Assembly: GCF_036850765.1 (NCBI RefSeq)
Contig: NC_089490.1
Span: 128,492,522-128,556,521 of the forward strand
Length of the DNA stretch: 64,000 nucleotides
Direction: 5' to 3'
Origin: Saccopteryx bilineata
Lineage: Eukaryota; Chordata; Mammalia; Chiroptera; Emballonuridae
A program made the position numbers and the translations under genes. Below the pieces are notes generated by a model that had not been told where the DNA came from, did not search any database, and saw only the letters and a list, made by a program, of their open reading frames with translations. Shown here one piece after another: positions 18,190 through 30,600 of this stretch (positions are counted from its first letter, which is position 1; each line of letters opens with the position of its first letter).

Positions 18190-19040
18190 GCTATCTTGGA
18201 TACTTCAGATATTTGATGTTTGGCAGAAAATGCTACCTGTGGGAAGCTCTGGCACTTAGGCCCGAAGGAGCACACCCAGTTTGAAAACCATGAGACTCAG
18301 AGCCCTCTGTGGCTTCTTCCTGCTTTGCGGTTGTGGGTTTCTTAACACCTGTGGGAACAAAGAGTGACATAAACACAGAAAAGTGAAAGCAGTGCTGTGT
18401 TGGCCTCCTGAGAGAGCGGGAGGATTTCTTTTTTAAAGTTGTTATTCATCGTTGTAATGTTTGTGTCCTAAACACAATTTTGGAAGAAAATTGTTTTAAA
18501 ATATTCTAAGCTCTCCAACAATGTCAAATTGCCAAACGCTGCTTTGAAAGTGCCTTGTGCAGTGGCACCGTGGAAAGTGGCAGCCAGCAGAGGGCAGCAA
18601 ACCCCCACAGCTGATGGGCAGAGGCTCAGGCCTGGCTGCAGAAGGAAAGGCCAGGCAGCTGCCTGCCTACTTCTGGCCACTCAGGGCTCAGGTACCGTGG
18701 ATGTGGATGGGGAAAACAGTCCACTGACACTGCAGCGTCCACCTGTGCTTGGCACTGGAGTGGCTGAGCTGCCAAATAAAGCATTCCTCATTAGTAGTAA
18801 AACTAGACTCCTTCCCCTCATCATCAAAACAATAGCAACCATTTATTGTACACCTACTGTGTGCTGGACTATGTGCCAGGCACTTTAGTTATGCTGTTGT
18901 GAGTAGTCTCCACAACAACTCTTCGACATAGAAAATACATCCCCATCTTAGAGAGAAGGCAAGAGGTTTATTGTTTCCCTTCAGCATTATTTTCCTTCGT
19001 TCTTAACAACTTTTGCCTTCTTTTTAGAGCAGGTGACAAA
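18190..19040. other. Intergenic sequence with a MIR copy; no gene seen
   Basis: Apart from a reverse MIR at about 18830-18965 (ACCATTTATTGTACACCTAC, then TGCCAGGCACTTTAG), nothing is recognised. Confidence 0.5.
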
Positions 19041-20700
19041 TTCTCTTAGTTTTCTTTCAGCTGAGAATGTCTTCTTCTCCTCCTCTTCCTCCTTCTCCTC
19101 CTTTTTCTTTTTCTTCTTCTCCTCCTTCTCTTTCTTCCTTTTTCTCCTTCTCCTCCTCCTTCTTCTTTTTCTCCTCCCCCCCCTCCTCTTTCTTCTTTGC
19201 CTTCACTCCTGAAGGATATTTTCTCCAGATATAAAATTCCAGGCTGACAGCACTTAAAAGTATTGTTCCACTCTCCTCTGTATTTCCTAGTTTCTGATGA
19301 AAAATCTGTGGTCATTTGAATTGTTCTCCTACATAAAATGTGTAATTTTCATTTAACTTAAAAATACTTTTTCCTAATATTATTTTCCTTTATTTAGTAT
19401 TATTATTTTTTTTCTGAGAGAGGAAGAAAGAGAGAGAGAGACAGGAACATTGAGCTGTATGTTTCCTGACTGGGGAATCGAACTGGCAACCTCTGTGCTC
19501 CAGGACTATGTTCCACCCAACAGAGCTGTCTGGCCAGCACTCTTTATTCTTTAGATTAGATAATTTCTATTAATTTATCAAGTTATTTACTCTGTTTTTA
19601 GCCTCTACTTTTTGCCATGGAGCTTATCAATGATTTAAAAGTTTTTTTTTAAATGTAGTATTTTTCAGTTCTAAAATCTCCATTTGGTTCTGCTTTTATA
19701 GTTTCTATTTTCTGCTAAGAAACTTCCTTTCGCTTCAAATGTTTTTACCTTTATCTCATGGACAAGAGTTGTAATGAGGCTTTAGGGTTTTTGTGTAATA
19801 ATTCCAGCTTGGGATTGGCACATCTGTTGATTTCTTTTTCCCTTGAGGATTGGTCACATTTTCCTGGTTTCTTGAATGTCAAAATAATTTTAACTCATAT
19901 CCTGGACATTTAAAATATTATGCAGTGTGGACTCTTGGTCCTGCGAAAGTCCTCTGGAGAATTTTCATTTGTGTTTTGGAATCAGCCTAGTTAGGTTCAG
20001 ATTGCAAATGTTGTCTCTCCTATGTGGACAATGGATCCAAACAGTTCAATTTTCCAAGCCTTTGCTTGCTGCTTTGGGTCCAAGCAGTGTATATGGTGCT
20101 GAGGGGTATGCCTGAAACTTGGGCAGGGTTTTAAATCTTACCTCAGTTCTCAAAGCCTTTGAATTGCTGCTTTGGGTCTCCCATGCATGTGCAGCTCAAG
20201 GGAGAGCCCCGGACTTGAGAGGATTCATACCCAGAGGAATCCCTTTCTCCTCCCCTCAGTCCCCCTTTGTAGGGGTCTCTTTTCTTAGTTTAGCCAGAAA
20301 GACCAGGTTTCTCCTGGAGTTTTGCAGCCTAGATCATTGTAGCTGCGCGGCTCCGTGACAGCGATCTGCTCTTAGGGCAAAGCCCTGTGAGACAAAAGAA
20401 CATAAGGATTCCCCTTCCACATTTCCCAGCCCACAGGGATCCTTTTCCTGCTTTCTCTAGTTAGAAAAACAGGATTTCTATTGGAGTTTTAGTTGGTCAT
20501 GTTGATGGTTCACAGCCCCACAAATGGCCCACTTCCAATTCAAAGCCATGTGAGCACAGGGAAGACACATGTGGGTCACTGCTGCAAGCTTTGTCTTCCG
20601 GTGTGTCTACTTGCTTTTTTTTTTTACTTTTCTGAGACCTCTGATAGTTCTCTCTCTCTCTTTTTTTTTTTTTTTTTAAATTTTATCCAGAGTTTTTAGT
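19040..20700. repeat. Probable ancient L1 3' region with a polypyrimidine tract and degenerate SINE
   Basis: GAAGGATATTTTCTCCAGAT, TTCTGATGAAAAATCTG and related phrases resemble old L1 3' sequence. A (TCC/TTC)-rich tract spans about 19070-19200. A reverse tRNA-derived SINE remnant with a B-box-like CGAACTGGC lies at about 19405-19540. The 20000-20500 part shows diverged internal duplication (GCTGCTTTGGGTC twice). Confidence 0.45.
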
Positions 20701-20759
20701 TGTAATCAGTGGGAGACACGGGCTGTAATCGGCTCATTCCACCATGGAGGGTACTGAAA

Positions 20760-22700
20760 GTCAACATAGTTTTATCAGGATCACCTTGGCTATTTTTTTG
20801 AGAACAGACTGAAGGAAGAGAAGCAGAAAGCCCAGTTAGGAGGGACCTGCAGTGGTCCAGGCACCAGTCATGGTAGGTTGGGCCTCAATGGTAGTCATGG
20901 AGGTGAGGGGAGGGCAGTTGCATGGATATTATTTGAAGGTTAAGCCGACACGATTTGCTGATGCATTAATTATGGGGAGATAGATAATTATGTGAGAGAG
21001 ATAGAGGGGTTAAAGACGATTCTAAGATTTTATTTATTTATGTATTTATTCTAAGCAACTGAATGAACTTGCCATTAATATAGAAGGAGCCACATGGAGG
21101 GGGAAGAAGGAAGATGAGGAATTTGTTTTTGGACATGTTTAGTTTGAGATGCCCATTTGATATGCAAATGAAGATGTCCGTGAGCAATCTGTATACACTA
21201 GCCTATGGTTAATGGAAGTTCTGGGCTGGAGATATAAACTTCGGGTCATTGGCATATGAATGGCATTTATAGCCACGACACTGAGTGAGATCATCTGTGG
21301 GGTGAGATGGAGAGAGAAGAGAGAAACCTGACACTGGAGCCAGAGGAGTCCGTGTTGGCTTGTTGTCTGGCTGACGGGTTGGAAGCAGTGCTGTCCAAAC
21401 GGCACTTGCCAGTCAGGGTCCAATCAAGGGACAGTACCACACAGTCACTTGGACAAGAGAAATTTAATATAGATAATATTGGGGGCTGGAGTCATGAGGG
21501 AAAAAGAACTCTCAAGAGTACGAAAGTGACAGATGTGAGGAGTAGCAACTAGGGCTGTGATAGAAATATCCAGGAAAAGCCATGGCTGAGATACAGACTC
21601 CATTGGAGAGGGCACAGTCACTACTCACTGGGTTCCAGAGAAGTCACACCAATGAAACTTGGTGGAAACCTTCCATCCAGAGCTTACCAGAAATACACCT
21701 TTTAGGGTGCTAGAAAAAGCCTCTCACAAGGCAGCGACTTGCTGGAGGCACTTTGTTATGCACTTGCCCAAAAAAAGGGTGTGAGGAAGGGCTGGCTGCC
21801 ACCACTGCTATGCAGGTGGGGCTCAACGGGATGAAGGCGGGGCCTGACAGGATGGAGGCGGGGCCTGACAGGATGGAGGTGTCTGCACTGAGGAACTGGC
21901 TCTGGGGAACTGCAGAGAGAGTGCAACGGAAGCAAAGTCCCCGAATGCGCAATGTCTCTCCAATGCCCATGGAAATGCCCACCAACAAGCCTTCACTTCG
22001 TGTTAGCTGACAAAAAGAAATAGCTAAAGGGATCAGATTCATTTGCACAGCATAGCCGACAAGGGAGAATTTGTACTTGAGGCAATAAATTGATAACTGA
22101 CACAAGGTACATGGGAGTCTGGCTGAGGACAGATACCAAGGCAAGATTGGAACAACCTTGATGTTGCTGTCACCGGAGGGGTACGTGTGACTTTGCACGT
22201 GGGAGATGAGGTGAGAAGTCAGTAGCCCACTGAAGCAGGAGGGCAGGAGGCTGGTGAGACTGGGTCAGGCAAGCCTTAGGCTGTGAGCAGAACAAACTGC
22301 AAGTTCTCAGTTTGCTAGATGAAATCTGGGCAAGGCGGCAGCTATAATGATAGAAAATGTGCCTCCTGCTCTCTAAGGACGACTCTTGAGGTGAGGCAGC
22401 ATGGCACACACTACCTGTTGTGAGATACGTGTCCTAATGGGACTCTGTCCAGGGTGCTGGTCACAGCTGCACCTTGGCTGACTTCTGCCTCCATCTGTGC
22501 TATAGTCATACTCACACTCAGGCAGACCCCCAAAATGGGCATGCTCTTTTGAACCTCTTGGTTTTACACATGCTGTTGCCTCTGCTTGGGACACTTTTTA
22601 CTTCTTAGTTTGACTAACTTATCATTCTTCACATCTCTCTGCTGAGGCACCACATCACCAGGAAGCAGTTAACAATGCCCTAAATCTGGGATGAGCCTCT
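20760..22700. other. Intergenic sequence; no gene seen
   Basis: No exon or clear family repeat recognised. At 21831-21882 a GC-rich unit GATGGAGGCGGGGCCTGACAG is tandemly repeated about two and a half times. Confidence 0.5.
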
Positions 22701-22731
22701 CCTCTGTGCACTGGGGCACTGATTCTACTTT

Positions 22732-23146
22732 TTTTTTTTTTTTTTTTTTGACAGAGACAGAGAGTCAGAGAGAGGAACAGATAGAGACAGACAGACAGGA
22801 AGGGAGAGAGATGAGAAGCATCAATTTTTCTTTGTGGTACCTTAGTTGTTCATTAATTGCTTTTTCATATGTGCCTTGACCCAAGGGGCTACAGCAGAGT
22901 GAGTGACCCCTTGCTCAAGCCAGCTCAGGCCAGTGACCTAGGGCTTCAAGCCAGTGACCTTTGGGCTCAAGCCAGCCATGGGAGGGTCATGTCTATGATC
23001 CCACGCTCAAGCTGGTGACCCTACACTTAAGCTAGGGAGCCTGTGCTCAAGCTGGATGAGCCTGGGCTCAAGCTGGTGACCTCGGGGTTTTGAACCTGGA
23101 TCCTCTGCATCCCAGTCTGATGCTCTATCCACTGCGCCACTGCAGG
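22732..23146 (-). mobile_element. tRNA-derived bat SINE, full-length type with repeated CAAGC units
   Basis: Reverse orientation with poly(T) at the left (about 22732-22750), GA-rich region, repeated GGCTCAAGCCAGTGACC units, and head ending at 23146. Flanked by near-identical CTGATTCTAC(T/C)TT at 22719-22731 and 23147-23159. Confidence 0.85.
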
Positions 23147-23909
23147 CTGATTCTACCTTTAACACAGCAATTAGCATATTGAGTCACGATTGCTTGTTTG
23201 CCTGTCTATCTAGGAAGCAGACTATAAACTCTTTGAGGATAAGGACTAAGTCCTGTTCACTATCATTTCCGAAGCATCAGGCCAGGCATGTAGTAAGCAC
23301 TTATCAAGTGTTGAATGAACAGATAAAGGAGAATAGACTGAAAGTGGAGTACATGGGGAAGGGGGATGCACAGGGTGTGTGAGAAGATCACTCAGGTTTA
23401 TACGCCATGTTAAGAAGTTTGAGCTATTTTGTTTGGAAGGCAATGGGGAGCTATTTAGGGCTATAAGCATCATCAGTTTTCTATGTGAGCAAGGCCTCTG
23501 TAGTAGTAGTTTCATGGCAAATGAGTTGGATGAGGATACGAATGGGGACAGAAAAATCAGGAGGCTCCTGTAGTGATCCCAGAGGGACTGGGTGTGGGGT
23601 GGGATCCAAGGAACAGATGGAAGGGTTCACCTTGGTCAGGATAAGCACACCTAGGGCTTGCAGGGCAAGGCCTGGAGAGAAGTGGGCGCTTGTTTTCAGA
23701 GACTTTGCTTTATGTCTTCTCTCTTATGTTGAACTGTGAGCTCCTCCAGAGAGAGGCCTAAGCCCTCTTTGTTCAGCACCTACCCTGCGCCCAAGGTACC
23801 AGCCTCTGCCTTTAGCATGTCCCCAGGATGGAGTCTAGGAGGCAACTTCCTCCACTCCAGCATGATCCAGAAGGAGAGGCCAGAGTCCCAGTGATGGTAG
23901 CTTGGCAAG

Positions 23910-23915
23910 TTTATT
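23910..23915 (-). promoter_or_regulatory. KRT84: Probable KRT84 polyadenylation signal (AATAAA)
   Basis: Minus-strand AATAAA about 785 nt past the KRT84 stop, in a context (TTTATTGAAAACC on the plus strand) like that after KRT85. It is the only AATAAA I found between stop and this point. Confidence 0.55.
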
Positions 23916-24699
23916 GAAAACCCAGGAACACAAAGAGCAGTACAAATAGGTACCTTACCCACCCCACGCCTCCCTGGAACTTGCAGACATAAGCCCTTTT
24001 GCAGTGGATGCGGCTGGGCCTCCTTCACACCACCAACAGCTGTGTGGGGTATAGCAGAGCCCACCTCTCTGTGAATACCCAACCCACTGCATGAGCTCAC
24101 ACGCCATAGAGTTAACCAATAACCCAGGAAAAGAAGCAGCCAGAACATGTGCCCCTAAGAGAAGAACCATCTCGGGGACTAAGAGATCCCCTAGGCCATC
24201 ACGGACTGTGGATCTTTCTGGTTCAGGGAAAGAAGGAAATAAATTTCTTCTGCCAGGGAGAGTAAGAGGAAGGAAGCAAGGATGGTGGGCCAAGGACACC
24301 TGTAATGTGGACAGTCAACTTCTGTTCTCCACATCAATCCAAAGCTAGGCTGGCCACGGTGCCCATGCATTCTTTTTGGTTTGGACTGTTCCTCTTCTCC
24401 CCAGGTAGATTTTTATAATTGTATTAAATCCATACTTTTTTGAGGCTGTTCAGCTGTATGCTGAGGAGTGATCCAAGGGAAGGAAATTGGAAATCAGAGA
24501 GAAACCAGTCTGGATGGGGCTGCGGATGGAGTGTCTAGGTGGCGAAAATGGCCCCCAGAGGATGAAGACCAGACAGAGCTGTGTCACTTCCTGGGCTGAA
24601 GGGTAGTCCCTCCAGCACAGAGTCCAGGCGCCTTGGGGACAGAAGCAGGATACAATGAGATGGTTCTTCTCTGGGCAGTGGTTAGCTGGCACCAGGCTC

Positions 24700-27600
24700 T
24701 CAATACTTGGTTCGGCGGGAGGTGGTGGTGGTGGACATGAAGCGAACGCTGGAACCACGGCTGCTGCGGCCTCCACTACAGCTGCTGAAGCCACCCTCGG
24801 TGGGCAGCAGGCAGGGCACACTGGGGGCACAGGCCTCCCCCAGGAGCATGGAGCCTCCCCGGGGGCCTGTGCTCAGTGGGTCTCCACTGCACATGGCAAC
24901 CCGGGCCCCACCCAGGCTGGATCCACAGATGCCGCCAGAGTGGATATTGCCACTGGAGAAGGTGACTCTGCCGTGCGAGAGGGTGGAGCTGGGGGCCAGG
25001 GGCTCAGGCCCGCACACCATGCCGCCGCGGGAGCTGCTCACGGCTGCAGGAAGAAGAAATCGTCAGCAAGGCTGCCGTGTCCTTCATGCTCTCCACTGCA
25101 GGGTGGGAGGGCAGGGCTGGTGGCATCAGGGGAGTGGGCTGGGTGAGAGTGGTCCCTGTTGTTTACAGTCAATACCCACGGTTTTGTTCTCTTGTCAGGA
25201 TGACTCAAAGGCTTCTACTAGAGTCAAACATTCAGAGTAAAATGGAAGGATTCAGCCAGTTCCCCAGATATTTGCATATAGCCATAGGTTGGTTCTCATT
25301 TATAAATGGCCAAAGTTTGGCTGGGTATTGTTGAGAAGGTAGTGAGCCACATTATACTGATAGTTGAAGCAGCAGCTTTTACAAAGCCATGAGGCTTCTG
25401 TCTTCTGATTATATCCTGCCCCTTGGTGGTCCCCACATTGCCCCTCCAATTACTTGTCCAAGAACTTGTCAGTCCTCTTCTGACCCACTGATGGCCCTGC
25501 TCTGTAGCCCTCTGGTTTCCACTGGGCACACCTCCGTGCTCCCAGGACCCTAATCTGACTACAGCTTGCTTAGATAGCTTTCATCTGTGATCCCCACCGC
25601 CCTTGCCTTTCCTCTTATCAGAATTCTTTCTGACCTCTGCTCAAGCCTGACCTCCTGCAGAGAGCTGTTCCTCGATGCCTGCTTCCCTAGGCAGGCACTG
25701 TCCTCCAAGCATTTGCAGCTCTATCTGACCTATCCAGTTTAGCACTCAGTTCTACCACACACCTGTGTATTTTTGTGCTTTCGGAGTCAGAAATCTGGGT
25801 TTGAATTCTGGTTGTGCTACTGACTATGTTACTTCTGGCAAATCACGTATTTTTTTCCTGAGCGAGTGAAAGGGAGTTGCCAGTGCCTCCGCTCCCCACC
25901 CGGTTCCTTTGAGGAGCAGGCTAACAGTGTATAGGACTCATCTCCTCAAGAAGCTTGTAATTCTAGAGGGCAGGGGCTGGGGCTCACCTTCGTGTCCCCA
26001 CCCGGCAGTGCCAAGCATGGTGCCCTGCCTGCTTTGAATACAACCAATACTTTGGCGGCAGCAGCTGCAGCAGCAGAGGGACTTCCGTTCAGCCTTGCCC
26101 CATCCCCTGCCATCAGGGGGGTAGAAAACTCCCTAGGCCTTCCGTTTCTCCCCTGGCTTTTGTTCCTAAAGGACAAGGCCACTCAAAACAAAAGGGCTGT
26201 CGTTCTTCTGGGACCCGCTCCACTTAGGAGGTCCTGCAAACCTTAGTGATTACTTACCCTGTGGAAGGCAGGCTCTGGGGAGATCTTAGACCTCTGCTAA
26301 AGGGATGCTCCCAGTCCAGGGCCAGATGGTCCCTGCTCCCCTGACTTTCCTGGCCAGCCCAAGCATGGGCTCCTGACCCTAATATGGGCTTGAGTTTAAA
26401 GGAAATTTGAAGGGCCTCAGGAGAAAAATGTGAAGAGGAAAAAACTTAAGTTTCTTACATATGTTTACTGGTCCAACACCTTCACAGAGCCTGGAGAAAG
26501 AAAGAAGTAAGTCAGTCAACAAGTAGTGTTGTTCCCTGAAAACCTGCTTGCTCTCAGCAGGGCTTTCTTGGCTGAGTAGACCAGTGGACCAGGTTTTCAC
26601 CCTTGGCTGTACAAGCATTCAGAGAGCTTTTAAAAATGACATGTTCCTAAATCCTCCTCTAAAACTATTTAGCAAGCTAACCAAATCCCTATGTTCCTGG
26701 TACAGCCTACCTACAGACTTGCTTTCGGAGGCACAGATTTAGTCATCTTCTAATCCTCCACCAAGGTGTGTGCAGAAAAGGCTCTCTTACTTCTAGAGAT
26801 TGCTTATTGCAGCAATTCACCCAGTCCCTCTCTCGACTTAGTCCGGATGCCCAAGTCTGACCTCATTCCCTCTTGCTGCTCTGAGAGCACTCACCGGATC
26901 TCCTCGCCCTCCAGCAGGCGCCTGTAGGTGGCGATCTCGATGTCCAGGCCCAGCTTGACATTCATCAGCTCCTGGTACTCGCGCAGCTGCCGGGCCATGT
27001 CCTGCTTGGCCTGTTGCAGGGCGCCTTCCAGATCTGCCAGTTTGCATTTGGCATCCTTGAGGGCCGCCTCGCCCTGCTGCTCCGCCTCAGCCACTGCAGC
27101 CTCCACCTTGGCCCGCTGCAGGGGAGGCAGTTTGCAGGTGGGTTTTGGCAGCAATGAGGGGATCCCCAGATGGGGCTAGAAACATAGCTCCCTGTTAGGC
27201 CCTGGCCGGTTGGCTCAGTGGTAGAGTGTCGGCCTGGCGTGCAGAGGTCCCGGGTTCAATTCCTGGTCAGGGCACACAGGAGAAGCGCCCATCTGCTTCT
27301 CCACCCTGCCCCCTCTCCTTCCTTTCTGTCTCTCTCTTCCCCTCCTGCAGCCCAGCCGAGGCTCCACTGGAGCAAAGATGGCCCGGGCGCTGGGGATGGC
27401 TCCTTGGCCTCTGCCCCAGGCACCAGAGTGGCTCTGGTCACAAGAGAGCAAGGCCTCGGAGGGGCAGAGCATCGCCCCCTGGTGGGCGTGCCGGGTGGAT
27501 CCCGGTCGGGCGCATGCGGAAGTCTGTCTGACTCTCTCCACGTTTCCAGCTTCAGAAAAATGCAGAAAAGAGGAAAAAGGAAACATAGCTCCCTGTTAGT

Positions 27601-30600
27601 GGGGACACAGCCTGGTGCTAAGCCTGTGATGGAGCCTACGTGGCTACTTTCTTAGGGACTGTGATCCTGAAGTTTGATGTCACCATGGGTGAAGCATTGC
27701 TATTTTTCAGTTTCCATTCCAACTGACTTTGTACTTCCTGATGTCTGTTTGCTCCAAGAGCCATGGGGTCCAGAGAGTAAAGCTAGTCTTTCTGCTTTAC
27801 CTGCTCCTCCAAGTCATCCCAGACCTTCTACATGGGAAACTCACCTTCCCTTCCACATTTTTTTTTTCCAGTAAAGTCTTCCTGGACTAATCCTTCCATT
27901 GGTTCAATTTTGGGTCCTGGTGGTCTCCCCTATCTCATCAGAGTTGGGGCACCTCAAATCTTAGAGTCCTTTTCCTTCTCCCTCCAGGGATTTCTCTATT
28001 TTTCTTTACCCACCTGAGCCTTGGCGTGCTCAATCTCTGTCTTCAGCCTCTGGATCAGGCGGGTCAGCTCACTGATCGTGTTCCGTGTGTTGCGTAGGTT
28101 GTCACAGTGCTGGCCAGCTGTCACCTGCATCTCCTCATACTGGAAGGGGTGGGGAAGAGGGGATATTCTGAGGGCTCAAAGGCTGGGTCAAGACCACAAC
28201 TTCAGCTGAGTTAGGGATCTCAGCCTACTTCATTGTACACAAGTCTTACCCCAGAGCTGCCTCTACCCTTCCCCAGCCTGCCTCTGCCCACCTTGGTCTG
28301 GTACCAAGCCTCCGCATCAGCCCTACTGCGCCTGGCCACCTCTTCATACTGGGCCTTGATTTCAGCAATGATTCCATCCAAGTCTAGGTCCCGGCTATTG
28401 TCCATCTTCACAATGACTGAGGTCTCTGAGATGTGTGACTGCAACAACTGTATTTCCTGTGTTGGAAGATCAGTAAGACAGATAGACTCAGAGTCTCATT
28501 AGTGACTGGGATGCCACCTCAGGGTCCCCAGGATGCAGTGTCAGGAGCAGAGAGCATTACTTATTTGTTCAGAGCAAAGCAATGGAACAGGCTGTCCAAA
28601 CCAAGGGCAAAGAAAAAGACATGACCGAGAACCATTTCCATTTGACTTTCAACTCTTGTTATGTACTCGGAGACCTACCTTTAACACCCCATCTTGCTCA
28701 GGTGAATAGTAAGGCCATAGGGCCTTGGTTTTAGGTGAAGAGGAGTGAGAATTATGCTAAGGCTTAAACTCTATCCACAGAGTGGCTGTGCCATTCATGG
28801 ATTATTGTGAGCTGACAACACTTGAGAACATGGCAGTCTAGGAATTTTTATAACCCAAGTCCTTAGTAGAACCAGAGAGCATGAACTGACCTGCAAGGTG
28901 AGGGCTCTTTAGCATTTCTACTCAGAACCAGACATTCGGCTCTGGCTGAGTCTATACCAGACCAAACAGACCACTTAGGAAGCAAAAGAGAGCTAGTTCA
29001 TTTGGCTAATTAGGTCAAACATAGTTTGTTTGTTTTTTTAGATCTCCTAACAAATCAATTTCCAGCGTCTTCTGGTCAATAGTTAGGAAGTGACATTCCT
29101 AGACCCCAATCTTCGGATTGGCCATGGAGAGGTTGGGTCATAGACCCAGGGAGTTCATTTAGAGACATGAGTCAGGCTGCCAAGAAGCCTGCTTGCCTTG
29201 CCTTCTCCACTGGCAGGTACATTGACTCATAGAGGATACAGGTTTAAGTGGGAAGAAAGATCTATGACAACAACTGTTAGGAAATATTCCAGTCCTGATG
29301 AACTCCCCAGGGAGTCCAGGCTAATCACTGATCTCATATGACTCAGAGGGGATGAGCCCTTACCTCCATGTATAAGTTTTTCAGGAATTCAATTTCCTGA
29401 GCTAGGGTGTCCACGTTGGCTTCTAGATCAGATTTATTTAAGAAAGTTGTATCCACATCCTGCATAAAAGAGAGAAGGATAAGATGTTCATTACTTGTGC
29501 ACTGTTTACCCTCTTCACCATGGCAGAGTCTGGAGATGGGTAGGAAGATCAGACCTGTCCTCACAGGGCCAGGACAGGCTGTGAGAAGGATGGTAAAGTC
29601 ACTGGGTAGAAATGTGGCTTAGTGACTATTACTTTTCTTCTACGGCCACATAAAAACTCTTCTAGAACTTTTTTGATGCTTAGTTAGAGGCAAGAGAATC
29701 TGGATAATCTAAGATTCTTAAAAGGACATAGAAATAATCTAATTGATTTTAAATGATCTGAGACCAAGTTAGAACTCTGATGGGAACCTATTGTGACCTT
29801 AAGGGTGCCATGTCACAGGGCTGTCTGGGTAATTTCCTGGGGGTGGTGGGGTCTTGAGAACATTTGCTGTCCAGAGAAGAAGTTTGCCAGGACCCATTGC
29901 TCTCCCTTACCTTCTTCAGAGCCACAAATTCATTCTCAGCATTGGCCCGTAATCCCACCTCCTCTTCATACCTGGATGATAAAAATTAAGAGGGTGAGTT
30001 CTCATTCTGAGCTGAGAGCCAATGATTTCTTGCTCCCTAGTGAGCCTCTTAAGACCTCTCCTGTTCTGCCCAGGAGCACAGTGTCCTGTTGCCATCTACG
30101 TGCTCTCAGCCACTCTGTCCCTTCTTTAAGACCTTGCATGAGCTAGTAGCTCTCGGTTTCTCCAAATCTCTCTTACTTTCTCAAATATGAAGTGGGATAT
30201 GAAAATCTGGTTCATTTTTATGCTCGTCTGTTAAAAAAGATTTAAGATCATTGCACACGACCATAGAGGAAGTAGGACTCACTTTGCTGCTGAACCTGAG
30301 CACTGTTCTCAAAACCAGAGGGCTCATTTATTTTTTTTTTGGGGGGGGGAGGCTAACTCACCCAATCCCACAGTCAGGATTAAGAAAAAAACCATGCCCA
30401 ATTTCAAATCTTCTTTTTCCTCTAGGCCCACAGAGGGCCTGCTCCCTTATGTATCACTGTCCCCACCTCTGTTTCCAGGATGGGTATTGAACCCAGCATT
30501 CAACCCTGGTTCTTCCAGCTGCTCTCATCTGAGCTTGGGGGCCGCTCTAGATACCAACCCATGTCAGTCCTTAGTCAGTGGAATCCAGATGCCACTTACT

